Shown here: positions 1 through 10,398 of the stretch, one piece after another
Position numbering within the stretch: the first letter of the stretch is position 1
How the letters are laid out: every line of letters starts with the position of its first letter
NCBI GenBank assembly: GCA_023053685.1
Contig: JALIGW010000005.1
Span: 18,580,501-18,644,500 of the forward strand
DNA from: Diadophis punctatus similis
Lineage: Eukaryota; Chordata; Lepidosauria; Squamata; Dipsadidae
Direction of reading: 5' to 3'
Length of the DNA stretch: 64,000 bases
Position numbers and translations under genes: made by a program
Notes under the pieces: model-generated
Told to the model about the DNA's origin: nothing
Database searches by the model: none
The model's input: the letters and a program-made list of their open reading frames with translations, nothing else

Positions 1-69
1 GCCCCTGCTGACATCGTCAGAGTGTAAAATCCCCATTAAAGAGATGCTTGCTTTTATGCAATGCCGATC

Positions 70-867
70 GATTTAGTCATTGCACCCTGTCAAAGACCTT
101 GGAATACTCATATCAAATGACCTAAGTGCCAAAGTCCACTGCAACAACATCGCCAAAAAGGCTTCAAGAACTGTTAACCTAATCTTACGTAGCTTCTTCT
201 CCGGTAATATCACACTACTAACCAGAGCATACAAAACATTTGCCAGACCAATCCTTGAATACAGCTCATCTGTCTGGAACCCACACCGCATATCGGACAT
301 AAATACATTAGAAAGTGTCCAGAGATACTTTACAAGAAGAGTCCTCCACTCCTCTACTCGCAACAGAATATCTTATGCAACCAGACTTGAAATCCTGGGC
401 TTAGAAAGCTTAGAACTACGTTGCCTTCGGCACGACCTAACCATAGATCATAAAATTATCTGCTACAACGTCCTTCCTGTCAACGACTACTTCAGCTTCA
501 ACCACAACAATACACGAGCACACAACAGATACAAAGTCAAAGTGAACCACTCCAAACTTGACTGTAGAAAATACGACTTTAGCAACAGAGTGGTAAATGC
601 CTGGAACTCACTACCTGACATCGTGGTTTCATCACCAAACCCCCAAAACTTTACCCTTTGTCCACTGTTGACCTCACCCGATTCCTAAGAGGTCAGTAAG
701 GGGCGTGCATAAGTGCACCAGCGTGCCTACTGTCCCTGTCCTAATGTTCCCTCTTATCAGTACTCATTTTATGTATATAAACAATGTTATATCTATGTAT
801 ATTACCAACACGTACTTGACAAAAATAAATAAATAAAATAAAATAAATAAATAAAATAATAGGCCCA
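70..867 (+). mobile_element. CR1-like LINE, 3' part (RT C-terminus, 3' UTR, tail)
   Basis: This is the 3' end of a non-LTR retrotransposon of the CR1/L2 superfamily. An open frame at 80-688 encodes the C-terminal part of the reverse transcriptase protein. It includes DLGILISNDLSAK, then a thumb-type segment with RPILEYSSSVWNPH, and ends in FSNRVVNAWNSLPD. The catalytic palm motifs lie upstream of this copy and are absent, so it is 5'-truncated. A short 3' UTR follows and ends in AAATA repeats at about 821-860. The same 3' end recurs at 9545-9850 (plus) and, inverted, at 2549-3450. The copy has few disabling changes over 200 codons, so it is fairly young. Clade assignment is from motif memory. 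Confidence 0.85.
80..688 (+). pseudogene. Partial LINE reverse-transcriptase ORF (C-terminal 202 codons)
   Basis: The reading frame has 202 codons from the first ATG after the truncation point, but that ATG is internal and not the native start. The protein is the C-terminal, post-palm portion of a CR1-type ORF2. It contains no FxDD catalytic box and no endonuclease, so it cannot act alone. Near its end it diverges from the inverted copy at 2.7 kb: this copy reads TLCPLLTSPDS, while the other copy's frame continues longer. That points to an indel near position 655. It is judged a dead-on-arrival LINE fragment. Confidence 0.75.
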
Positions 868-1190
868 CACTCTTGCCTCCCTCCTGTAATTGGCTTTGTT
901 GTTTTTGCCTTAGTCATGCTGACAGATGTGATTTCTGTTGCCTCTTTCCCCATTGTGTATTGCCTCTTTCTTTCCCTGGGGGGTAAAGCAGGGCTATCAG
1001 GCATTGCTTTGAAGGTATTTAGCTTCCCTTCAAAGAAAGAGGCAACAGTGGAAATTAGATTTATTGGGCATGGTGAAGTGAGCATATCTCTACGTTCTGT
1101 AGTATAAACTCTGCTATTCTAAAAGCCCAATGGAAGGCATGTCACTTTGAATTTAATTGGAGAGTTGAGTAAACAACCAAGAAATAAATA

Positions 1191-1582
1191 CAGGTAGTCC
1201 TCCTCTTAAGACCAGAATTGAGCGCCAAATTTCTGTTGCTAAGTGAGACATCTGTTAAGTGAGTTTTGCCCCATTTTATGACCTTTCTTGCCACAGTTAA
1301 GTGAATCACTGTAATTGTTTAATTAGTAACCCAGTTGTTGAATATGTGAATATGGCTTCCCCATTACCTGCTTGTCAAGTCACAAAAAGTGATCACATGA
1401 CCCTGGTACACTGCAACCATCATAAATATGAGTCAGTTGTCAGGTGTCTGAATTTTGATCATGTGACCATGGGGATGCTACAGCAGTCGTAAGAGTGAAA
1501 AACGGTCATAAGTCACTTTTTTCAGTGCCATTGTAATTTCAAACGGTCACTAAATGAACTGTTGCAAGTCGAGGACCACCTG
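1191..1582 (+). mobile_element. TA-flanked MITE, CAGGTAGTCC terminal-repeat family
   Basis: The terminal inverted repeats are CAGGTAGTCCTCC... and ...GAGGACCACCTG, and a TA dinucleotide lies directly outside each end. That is the signature of a Tc1/mariner-superfamily non-autonomous element. It encodes no transposase. Its body is dominated by short phrases such as GTTAAGTGA. Related copies lie at 27749-27982, 32132-32394 and, inverted, 37000-37393. Confidence 0.8.
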
Positions 1583-1964
1583 TAATAAAACCCAGCTCTG
1601 TGACTTGCATTAATCCGGATCCAGAAGAAATAATGTTTCCCTATCTTTTCAGTATAAGAAGTGAAGCAGAAAGCAGTAGCAATAACTCTAATTTTGTTTC
1701 CAGAATCATACCAGTTGGTAACCTCAACAAATCCTAGATAGATGTAGTGGCTAATCTGCAGAAGGAAAGTTAGAAGGTTGCTTAATGTGAGACAATCACA
1801 TATCCCTTGTTTTACTTAAGATGGGGTGCAGTTTGAGTCAACCACTATCTGGGCAGTCAACTTTCTTGAAATTACCCTTCACATTTTTATTTTAGCTTTA
1901 CATTCCTTTGAAGACCAGTGACTAAAAATGGACCCAGTTTAAAGGCTGGTATCTTTGGAAAAGC

Positions 1965-2123
1965 TTGTCTCAAAGGTGCTTCTTTTCAAAAGCAACCGGA
2001 CTGTTTTTTCCTTGAGGAAAAAGAAGAAAAGGTTTTGCTTCTCATCCAAGAAGCTTCATCAGTTCTGATGATCAGTCCACTTGCCTTTTTTGGGGGGAGG
2101 GAGGGAAAGCACCTTTCAGACAA
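1965..2123 (+). mobile_element. Foldback repeat, TTGTCC-CAAAGGTGC family
   Basis: The left end reads TTGTCTCAAAGGTGCTTCTT and the right end is its diverged complement, ending GCACCTTTCAGACAA. The centre shares TTTTGCTTCTCATCC and CAGTTCTGAT with the copy at 30508-30674. A shorter relative is at 53482-53589. It is non-coding. The ends suggest a DNA-transposon foldback, but I see no clear target duplication. Confidence 0.6.
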
Positions 2124-2548
2124 CTATGACGTAGATGACTGAGAATCCCCACAGATATTCTAGAAAAGTTTCATCTCAAATATGAAATAAATGCAAAGCC
2201 AAACCTCAGAATGAAACGCTGATTTAACAGATTTATTGCTGATTTCATTGATAAAGTGCATTTATATGCTCCTTTTCCCCCTAGAAACTCAACACACTGT
2301 ACAATGGTGGCTTTACCTTTCCTTTTATCACTAGAAAAGAATATTTTGTATTAGCATATTGATACTAATACAGGAGAATATTTGTAACTCAGGGTTGACA
2401 TGAGGGGTCCTTGGTGCTCTCTGAACTTGCTTGTTTTCTTGCAGACGTTCATTGCCCAAACTAGGTAACATCATCAGTGCTGAAGTATATTGAATTGAGA
2501 TACCGCAATCTTACCTGTGGACCAGATAAAAACATGACCAGATTAACT

Positions 2549-3450
2549 ATTTTATTTATTTATCTATTTATTTTGTCAAGCGTGTATATGATTACAGACA
2601 AAGTATATATAATGAATGAATATATAAGAAGTAAAATATGTAAGAAGTACAAAAAATGAATATATAAGAAGCACAAGCATGGTTTTGAGTACATGATATT
2701 TTACAAAAACATGGGGACTTTAGGATAGGGACGGTAGGCAGGCTGGTATGCTTATGCGCGCCCCTTACAGACCTCTTAGGAATGGGATGAGGTCAATGGT
2801 AGACAGTTTAAAGTTAAAGTTTTGGGGGTTTGGAGAAGAAACTACAGAGTCAGGTAATGTATTCCAGGCATTGACCACTCTGTTGCTGAAGTCGAATTTT
2901 TTGCAATCAGGTTTGGAGCAGTTTATGTTAAGTTTGTATCTATTGTGAGCTCATGTATTGTTGCGGTTGAAGCTGAAGTAGTCATTGACAGATAGGACAT
3001 TGTAGCAGATAATTTTGTGTGCTACACTTAGCTCAGATCGAAAGCGGCGTATTTCTAAATTTTCTAAGCCCAAAATTTCAAGTCTGGTGGCATAAGGTAT
3101 TCTGTTGCGAACAGAGGAGTTTAGTACTCGTCTCGTGAAATATCTCTGGACATTCTCAATTGTATTAATGTCTATATGTAGTGTGGGTTCCAGACAGATG
3201 AGCTGTATTCGAGAATTGGTCTAGCAAATGTTTTATACGCTCTGGTTAAAAGTACAATATTACCAGAGAAGAAGCTACGCAAGATTAGATTAACCACTCT
3301 TAATGTCTTCTTAGCAATGCTGTTGCAGTGGGCTCTGGCACTTAGATCATTAGAGATGAGTACTCCAAGGTCCTTTACTGAGTGGGGATCGTCAACAAGG
3401 TCGTGATAATCTAATTTGTATTTTGTGTTCTGATTATTTTTGCCAAAATA
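2549..3450 (-). mobile_element. CR1-like LINE, 3' part, inverted
   Basis: Read on the minus strand, this is the same element as at 70-867. It carries DLGVLISNDLSAR, RPILEYSSSVWNPH and FSNRVVNAWNTLPD. Here the C-terminus extends through FNFKLSTIDLIPFLRGL to a stop, followed by the 3' UTR and an AAATA tail at about 2549-2575. The frame is broken: a TGA follows the NNT codons corresponding to about 2953, and other substitutions occur. It supplies the fuller C-terminus missing in the first copy. Confidence 0.85.
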
Positions 3451-4127
3451 ATAGATCTACTTTATTTCACATTTGAAAGTACAATTCTCCTCCTGTCTCT
3501 TTACACTTCAAGAAATTAGGGAGAGTCTGTTTTTTTGTCTCTTGCTCCATCCATTATCCAGCTTTAGACTATGCTGTCTCTTATCTGACTTTTCCCTAGA
3601 CAGCATCTCTGGTTCAGTCTCCCATAGTCATTCCCACTTACCATTACAAAGATATTGCCTGGTCTGAAGTCTTCCAGTAATGTCCATGACTGAGTTCCTT
3701 CACAATTTTCCACATTCCAATTTTAACATATTAATGGCTCCATAATACTGGCTGTCATGGGAATTCTCACCCTGTGATGAACATTTGGAAGCTGGATCTT
3801 GTGACAATATATGGCTATATATGAAAGTAAGGATATGTGTATGCCTGTATTGAAATATTTGCATTATTTTTTTGCTTTGACTATGCAAACTATTGGCATT
3901 GAATGTAGAAAGCTAAGCATGAAGAAATATACTGTAGCTACTGGGTTAAAATGTTTTTCCATCAATATTTGGTGTATTGCATTCCCTAAAAAAATGCAAG
4001 TCATTTCCTTTCCATTATTTTTGCTTTACTACATGAATTCTATATAACTACAAATTTAATTTTTAGTGTAATTTTAGTAACGAATTAAATGGATAATTAA
4101 TTTTAGTTTAAACTATTTATATTCTTA
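3451..4127. other. No identifiable feature
   Basis: Apparently unique AT-rich sequence. Short open frames here have no recognisable motif, signal or repeat partner within the window. Confidence 0.4.
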
Positions 4128-4308
4128 GAAAAGAGTGAAAATTGGATAAGGTTACAGGTACACAAATGTGCAAATAAAATAAATGCTTTGACATTTTTTT
4201 TTGTTGCATTACAATGGATGCTAACTAATGAACCAAACTAGTGTTGCATGTTAATATTTAGAAAGATCCCTATTATTTTGGCATTTTAATTCCGTAGTCA
4301 AAATTTGC
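4128..4308 (+). repeat. Unclassified dispersed repeat, copy A
   Basis: This segment aligns in the same orientation with 10238-10398. Shared blocks include AAAAGAGTGAAA, GGTTACAGGTACACAAA / GATTACAGGTACACAAA, TTACAATGGAT, CATGTTAATATT and CATTTTAATYCC. There are many substitutions and small indels between them. I recognise no transposon end in either copy. Confidence 0.6.
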
Positions 4309-4589
4309 AGGGACTTTGATTCCCTGAAGCAGCCTTTTTTTTAGCGCGATTAATTCAGATCACTATTCAAACATCTGAGCATATATCTTGTCCCAAGAAA
4401 TTCATCTGTACAAAAATACATTAATAACAGATACATATTTTGACACATTCCCCCATGTAGTTTCAAATCACTGATCTAGGCTCTAATTTTTTTCCCTGAA
4501 TGGAATCTGAACTTCAAATAAAGAATGATTTCATTTATTTATTTCCTTATTTATTTATTAAGCATGCCAAAACAACTAGACACAAAGAC

Positions 4590-4835
4590 ATTTTTTTCCT
4601 CATGCCATCACAGTGCTAATTCCCACAGCACTGTCTTATGTCTAAGTATATTTACCCATGTCGATACTATTATCCTTCTCATATTTCCTATTACCTTCTA
4701 CTATTGCTATTTTAAGATTATATTACTTGTTATTTGTATGTACACTGAGAGCTTATGCACCGGAGACAAATTCCTTGGGTGTCCAAATACACTTGGCCAA
4801 TAAAGAATATTGTATATTGCATTTTATTCTTTCAT
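4590..4835 (+). mobile_element. L3/CR1-like LINE 3' end (AATAAAGAAT tail)
   Basis: The distinctive 3' terminus contains GTACACTGAGAGC, ACAAATTCCTTGGGTGTCC and TTGGCCAATAAAGAATAT. It is shared with 29890-29985 (plus) and 48932-49527 (minus). The tail embeds an AATAAA signal. From general knowledge this resembles the snake L3-type CR1 LINEs whose tails seed short microsatellites. Only non-coding 3' UTR is present. Confidence 0.7.
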
Positions 4836-5595
4836 TTGCTTAAAGAAAGAAGAGATTAATTAATTGTTTTATACATGTAAGTCTGACTATAACTAGATAA
4901 TTAATTAAAGTATGAAAAAGTTGTGTCAGTTTGGTTTAGGAACATTGATATAGGTTGACATCTTCTGGATAGGACTCAAAAGAATGACTACTGAGCTGCC
5001 TTTATGTAGTAGTGTAGTGTAGTGATTGGGGAAAATAAAACTCCAAGAGATGGAGGTCCTGAAAGGATTAAAATAAAATATGAGTGTTCAAGCCAGATCA
5101 ATGGGCAGAGACATCTAAAACGGGTGAAAATCAAATGCTAGTGAGACAATCAAGAATAGGAGGAAGATCCTCTCAGGATGGGTTTTTAGAAAGAGAAAAG
5201 AACAGCCAGTTTTGTCCTGACTTTCTGCCAGGAGCAGAAATGGAAACATCTCCTCACAGACTGTTTCAAAACTAGATAATTATTGCCTCAGTCCAGAGTC
5301 TGAAATGGAGACCCTAATTCCAATGAAAAGAGAGATGGAATTAAATGCAGATTAGAATTTGGCTTGTATTTTATGGAAAATTATTGCACCTGTGGTCCAT
5401 GTGAAATACTTGTAATACTATTTTCTGTCTTTTCTCTCTATGTCTCTGTTTCTGACTGAAGCCAGCAATGCCTGGGATAACCTCTGTGGAAACCATAGCT
5501 TTCTTTTTTCCCTCCATTTTATTTTTTCAATTCCCGTTTAAGACTTGAATCTATGGGAGCATGGCAAAACAAAAATATAATACAGAGTACTCAAA
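4836..5595. other. No identifiable feature
   Basis: AT-rich, apparently unique sequence up to the L1 insertion site. It contains no coding or repeat signal that I can support. Confidence 0.4.
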
Positions 5596-5608
5596 AATAA
5601 TGAACTAG
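5596..5608 (+). repeat. L1 target-site duplication, left copy
   Basis: The 13 bases AATAATGAACTAG recur exactly at 8204-8216, flanking the L1-derived element. An exact 13-bp direct repeat of this kind is expected from target-primed reverse transcription. Confidence 0.85.
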
Positions 5609-5880
5609 GACTTCCGGTTTGGATCACGCCATCGCGGACGTCCCTTTGTCGGGCGCCTTTCCGATCCTCGTAAAAAGCCGCCAGAACAGCTGTCTGGTGG
5701 CTTTGAAATCTCTTCCCTGGGCAAAGGGGAGAGATGAGAGCCTGACAGGTGGGGTAGAGCCCCCCCAGCGCCCTAGGAGCCATCTAGGGGCGCGAAGGGA
5801 GAGCTCCCCATGCAGCCTGTCTCCAGCTCCGAGAATCAGGAAACCTCCGCTTTTGCGGAGCTAGATGTCGTGACCGGCCG
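5609..5880 (+). promoter_or_regulatory. Probable L1 5' leader / internal promoter
   Basis: This is a CpG-rich island in otherwise AT-rich DNA, with CGCCATCGCGGACG, GTCGGGCGCC and GGGGCGCGAAGG. It lies at the extreme 5' end of the L1-type element. In vertebrate L1s this region carries the internal promoter; that role is inferred here from position and composition. Confidence 0.5.
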
Positions 5881-6285
5881 CTGCTTCCAGAATGGGATTT
5901 ACAATTACTTTTGAATTATAGAAGCAGACAGAGAGAAACAGGCGTGAGATGGGCAAGTACTGAAACCTCTTTTTTCTTTTTTTTCAACTCCTGGGTAAGC
6001 TTTCACTTCGGTAAGGAAACAAAGGAAACAAAGTAACAATATGGCGATTGAGAAGTGAAAGTGACTTTCGTTTTCCCAGAGGCTTATTTTTTCTCTTATG
6101 GAAACTTTTGACTTGGAAAAATGGCTTTTCTTTCTCTGTCTCCTAACCCTGGATTAAAGTTATAATTGAAAGATTTTTAATAATAAAAGACTACCTGGTT
6201 TTGAAATTGGAAAGAACTTTAATTAGGCATCTGGCTTTTTTTTTCTTTTTTTTCTTTTTTCTTTGTACTCTTTTGAAACACCATA

Positions 6286-7356
6286 ATGGCTTCAAAATCT
6301 GGAAAGATTGTTTTGACTAAAAGAAATGACTATCCCTCTGGATATATTTCTAAAACGCAACTTAATACTGAGTTAACACCTCCACAGCCTTTGACACCTG
6401 AAAACTTATTAAATAATTTAAAGATTATGAAACATGAACTGACTTTGGAATTTAATCAGAAAATTAGTGAGATAGACAAAAAAATGCAGGCTGCTTTGAA
6501 GAATATGAATCAACAACTCAGGCTGGACGTGTTAGAGGTTTGCAAAGGTTTAGCAACAAATATTGAAGTTTTGGCAGAACGTATTGAAACAAATAAACAA
6601 GCTTTGGCAACCTCGGTGAAATACATAGATAAAATTCAAAATGACATTGCAAATTTTGAAACAGAGGTGTTGATGACACAGTTCAGATCCATGGAAGTTG
6701 CTATAAGGGTCAGAGGTTTGAAGGAGGGATTATATGAAGATTTAAAAGGAAGGATGGTTGATGCATTGGATCAGGTGTCTGGAATTTCTAAAGTGGAATT
6801 GGCTACACAAATCGATAAAATATACAGAATCAATTCGTGGTATGCTAAACAAAAACATTTACCAAGGGACATTGTCATATATTTTACTACAAGAGCTCTA
6901 CGGAATAGAATTATACAGGCAACGTTCAACAATAATCTCAAGGTGAATGGTCAGGAATTAAAGATTTGGAAAGAAATCCCCTCTAAAATGCTTAAAGCCA
7001 GAAAAAGCTACACTTTTTTGATTGATGAATTCAAAAGATTAAATTTATAATATAAATGGGAAGCGCCAGTAGGAGTAGCAGTGAAATTTTCTGGAAAAAG
7101 ATATCGGCTTAATACGATAAAAAAAGCTACTGAATTTTATGTCAATGTTTTAAAGGCTGATATATCCAAAATTCCAGAGGAAGGATGTATGAAAATAAAA
7201 GAGGAGGAGGAGGGGAAGCCATCTTTGTTGGATCAAAAGGAAATAGATTTAAAAAACCAAAAGGAGTGCCAGAGCCAGACAGTCGGGGAAAAGGAGATGG
7301 AGGTTCGGGACCAGATGGGAGACGAATTGATAAATTCAAAATCATTGAGTTATTAA
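6286..7356 (+). pseudogene. L1 ORF1 protein (RNA-binding chaperone), one nonsense codon
   Basis: L1 ORF1 protein trimerises and coats L1 RNA. The chosen ATG has a purine three bases before and G after (CATAATGG). Residues 43-126 form a Leu/Ile-rich heptad-like coiled coil. Residues 136-147 (MEVAIRVRGLKE) start the RRM-like domain. Residues 193-213 (PRDIVIYF, RALRNRIIQ) start the C-terminal domain. A TAA at 7048-7050 stops the frame after codon 254. The same frame then continues with YKWEAPVGVAVKFSGKRYRLNT, the expected rest of the C-terminal domain, and a Lys/Glu-rich tail to the TAA at 7354-7356. Without the TAA the ORF would be 356 codons. It is the only disabling change seen, so the copy is probably young. 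It could instead be allelic or a sequencing error. Confidence 0.8.
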
Positions 7357-7439
7357 AAGATGCAACTATCAAGATACAAAAAGATGTGGTGTTGAAATAT
7401 ATTGGACGGATAGAGACTAATATGATTGTACTTTTCCTT

Positions 7440-7760
7440 TTCCCTATTTAATGATTACCTATGTAATATTTAATTAAGTTTTATATAACTTTGAGGCTAT
7501 TTTTTAATGTTAATAATATTAGATACATACAACTTGTTGAAGATTTGTTTTTTTTTGTTTTTTTAAGATTTTTAAGATTTTTTTTTTTTGAAGTTAATAA
7601 GTTAATCTAGAATAATATTATGTTATTAATATTATGATGAAATTTAATATTTAATGATTACTTATGTAACATTTAGCTAAGTTTTATTTATCTTTGAGGT
7701 TATTCTTAATGTTAATAATATTAGTTTAAGATTTTTGTATTTTATATTTAGCTATTATCT
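7440..7760 (+). repeat. Internal direct duplication in L1 3' UTR
   Basis: A roughly 80-bp unit (TTTAATGATTACCTATGTAA through ATGTTAATAATATTAG) at about 7448-7525 recurs at about 7651-7728 with a few changes. Partial third and fourth echoes (TTTAGCTAYYATCTATRTAAT) lie at about 7745 and 8150. This suggests the 3' UTR grew by serial duplication. Confidence 0.65.
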
Positions 7761-8077
7761 ATATAATATTTACTTTGTATAAGGTAGAGGATTGAAGGGA
7801 GGAGGAAGGAGGTTTGTTTGTTTATTTTATTTTTCTCTCTCTTTTTTATTTTCTCTCTATTTTATTTTAGTTATGTTTTTCTTGTATTGTTAAAGAGATT
7901 TCTCTTTCTTTTCTTTCTTTTCTTTTTTGTATCTTTATTATTGTATACATAGACGATATATTATTAGTGTATAATTTGGAGTTGAAGCTTTTAAAAAATA
8001 ATGTTCTTTTTTCTCTCTCTCTTTTTATTAACAATTTAAATTTATTATTATGCCCTGTATTATCTCTGGGAAGTCCG

Positions 8078-8120
8078 GGGGGGAGGGGGGGAAGGGGGTG
8101 GGCTAGGAGGGAGAAAAAAT
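8078..8120 (+). other. G-rich tract in L1 3' UTR (possible G-quadruplex)
   Basis: Four or more closely spaced G runs of three to seven bases lie on the plus (RNA-like) strand. A G-rich polypurine tract is a common feature of vertebrate L1 3' UTRs and supports the L1 assignment. Confidence 0.6.
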
Positions 8121-8203
8121 AAAAAAATGTTTGTACTTTATATTTAATATTTAGCTACCATCTATGTAATTTTGTACTAATAAAACTTTTTGAACAAAAA
8201 AAT

Positions 8204-8216
8204 AATAATGAACTAG
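8204..8216 (+). repeat. L1 target-site duplication, right copy
   Basis: Exact second copy of AATAATGAACTAG from 5596-5608. Confidence 0.85.
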
Positions 8217-8900
8217 ATGCTCATTTTTATATACATTTTTAATTTTTATATGTAGTTTTTATTCTGTTGTATCTTTTAAAAAAATCTTTGTCAAGTGATC
8301 TTTCAGACCCATTATATTTTCCCAATATTAGAGCCTTCTGTGGAGAACTAGGTGTTTGATAATGTGTCTGAAGGATAATTTGAGCCTCGTCAATTGACTA
8401 ATCAAACTTTTATTACGGTCAAAGACCAGCATAAGGGGCATAGATACAGAGAATTAAAAAGCATAAAAGAGAACAAGACGATGTCCATTAGCAAGGTGGA
8501 CAATCTCAATTAAAGTAGAGATGGTGTATTGTTGGAATACCTCATGTAGATCATCATGGAGACAATCTATCTATGTGGTTGATAATATTGATTTGATGGT
8601 ATACAATCAATCAAACAAGCCATTACTCAATTAATTTGTAGTGACATAGAAAAAAGCTTATCAATGAAGCATAACACCTCAGAAATAAGCTGACACAAGG
8701 CAAGAAAAGGGGCATTGGTAGTTTTTCCATCTCCTTTTCTTAATCAATCAACCCTTTAAGTTTGGCTCCAAAGTATAGCCCAGTATCCATTTTCTCATTG
8801 CTGAGTGATTGGCTCAAAAATCTGCCTCAGTCAGACAGATGTAAAAGTGAAATGCAATCTGGACTAATCAGCCCTGATCCCATATTCAGAGTGCATAGAG
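8217..8900. other. No identifiable feature
   Basis: AT-rich sequence with no repeat partner that I can align inside the window. TTTTATTACGGTCAAAGACC at about 8407 looks like a repeat-family phrase, but I cannot place it. Confidence 0.35.
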
Positions 8901-8909
8901 CATAGAGCT

Positions 8910-9293
8910 GGGAGCAGAGTTGTATTTGTAGTGGCAGTGGCAGGAACAGTACTGAAGCAGATCTTTCCACTACCTTGAGGGACAGCAAAACTAAGACTTC
9001 TAAGCTGGCCGCATTGGAGAAGTTGAAAGCTGAGAAACTGAAAGACGCCCAAAGGAATGTTAGCCTTGCCATCCAAGAAAAATTCTGACAGGCAGAGAGT
9101 TTAATGAGGTGATAAAACTCACTGGATGGCAATTCATATCAGTGTCAGGGAGCCCATCACACCTCTCCACACTCCCTTCAACAGTCTACATATCCAGAAG
9201 CAAACTTATAACATCTGTAAAGTCTGTAAACACCCCAGAAGTAGGAGAAAAGCAATCGGCTCTGCAAAGACTTTGAAGAAATGCAGACTCTTT
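8910..9293 (+). pseudogene. Unidentified decayed coding relic with a Cys/His-rich end
   Basis: Two plus-strand frames read like protein. In one (about 8960-9087) a charged, probably helical run includes KTSKLAALEKLKAEKLKDAQ and RNVSLAIQEKF, then TGA. In another frame (about 9130-9293), after two more stops, comes SVREPITPLHTPFNSLH. It is followed by NICKVCKHPRSRRKAIGS, then AKTLKKCRLF and a stop. The second part has a CxxCxxHxRSRR pattern with a later Cys, like a small zinc-binding, basic C-terminus. The frame change shows decay. It most resembles the tail of a transposon-encoded protein, but I do not recognise the family. The minus-strand open frame over the same bases looks like a shadow. 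Confidence 0.4.
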
Positions 9294-9544
9294 TGAAGCC
9301 ACTATTTTAATTTGTTATTTTAAATTAAGGTTCACAAATCTGCTTTGAGGGGTTGATTTGACTCAAATGGAAGCCCTCTTTGAACCTTTGCACAGCTCTG
9401 CTATTCATATCCAGTACCTCCAGACTTTCCCATAATAAATTTATTAGGATTAAAATAAAAATCAGGTGTTAATGTCAGACCTACCTCAGCTTGAGCCTCT
9501 AAGTAACAACAGTCCTTAACACCATTGGGTTGAGAAAAGTATAG

Positions 9545-9850
9545 CTTACCAGAAGTCAAGTGAAATATGACTTTAGCAACAGAGTGGTAAATGCCTGGCA
9601 CTCACTACCTGACACTGTGGTTTCGTCACCAAACCCCCAAAACTTTACTCTTAGACTGTCCACTGTTGACTTCACCCGATTCCTAAGAGGTCAGTAAGGG
9701 GTGTGCATAAGTGCACTAGGGTGCCTACCTTCCCTATCCTAATGTTCCCTCCTATCAGTACCCATCTTATGCATATAAACAATGTTATATCTATGTATAT
9801 TACTAACACGTACTTGACAAAATAAATAAATAAAATAAATAAAATACAAT
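9545..9850 (+). mobile_element. CR1-like LINE, extreme 3' end
   Basis: This is the third copy of the family at 70-867. It keeps only the last codons (CTTTAGCAACAGAGTGGTAAA...), the 3' UTR with ACCCGATTCCTAAGAGGTCA and GTATATTACTAACACGTACT, and an AAATA tail at about 9821-9848. Confidence 0.85.
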
Positions 9851-10237
9851 AGTGCAAAGCCAGAACTGAAATTCTCATGCCAAAATCCCAAGTGTAACTT
9901 TTCCTTCTAGAAAGTGCCCCCCATAGCTGGTCACCTCATGTCCAGTCAAATTTAAAAGATATGTTTTTGGAATGGTCTCCCGAGTAATGCAGCTGTGATT
10001 TGTTCCCAGTCGATTGACCCTGACACATCTCTTGGAAAGGAAGGATGAACTTTCATTCCCCTAAAGTTTATCCCCCTCCAATCTGGCCCTTAAAGTTCAT
10101 GGCAGTTTGGCACTGAAAGAAGTTCTCGAAGCGCAGTAGCAGAGTATTGAGGTGGCATCTGACCATTACATCAATAAATTGCAATTATGGTCCTTGAAAC
10201 ATTCGCAGGTTGGGAATGTTCGCCAGCTAGCTCATTT
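9851..10237. other. No identifiable feature
   Basis: I see no motif or repeat partner in this stretch. Confidence 0.35.
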
Positions 10238-10398
10238 GAAAAGAGTGAAAGTTGGGTAAGATTACAGGTACACAAATAAATAAGTAGAAGAAATATTTTG
10301 AAATCTTTATTGTTCTTTTACAATGGATAAAGTCACGAATCAAACTAACGTTTCATGTTAATATTATTATATCATTTTAATCCCATGGTAAAATTTGA
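10238..10398 (+). repeat. Unclassified dispersed repeat, copy B
   Basis: Direct-orientation partner of 4128-4308. Shared blocks are given there. Copy B is about 20 bp shorter through several small gaps. Confidence 0.6.

Larger units (their letters stand above)
5609..8203 (+). mobile_element. L1-derived retroelement with ORF1 but no ORF2 (half-L1)
   Basis: The element starts GACTTCCGGTTTGG directly after the 13-bp duplication and ends in an AACAAAAAAATAAT tail directly before its second copy. Both ends are therefore intact and the insertion is about 2.6 kb. Parts in order: a 5' leader at 5609-6285 that is CpG-rich in its first 270 bases, ORF1 at 6286-7356, and an AT-rich 3' UTR with a G-run tract at 8078-8120. 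No endonuclease or reverse-transcriptase sequence is visible between ORF1 and the 3' UTR. A mobilised L1 normally carries a roughly 3.5-4 kb ORF2 there. It must have been copied in trans by a complete L1. The alternative is deletion after insertion, which would also leave both duplications. Confidence 0.85.

Noticed and set aside
80..688. Host gene or endogenous retrovirus
   Set aside because: The protein matches the C-terminus of a non-LTR reverse transcriptase and recurs three times with a LINE tail. No LTR, protease or envelope feature exists.
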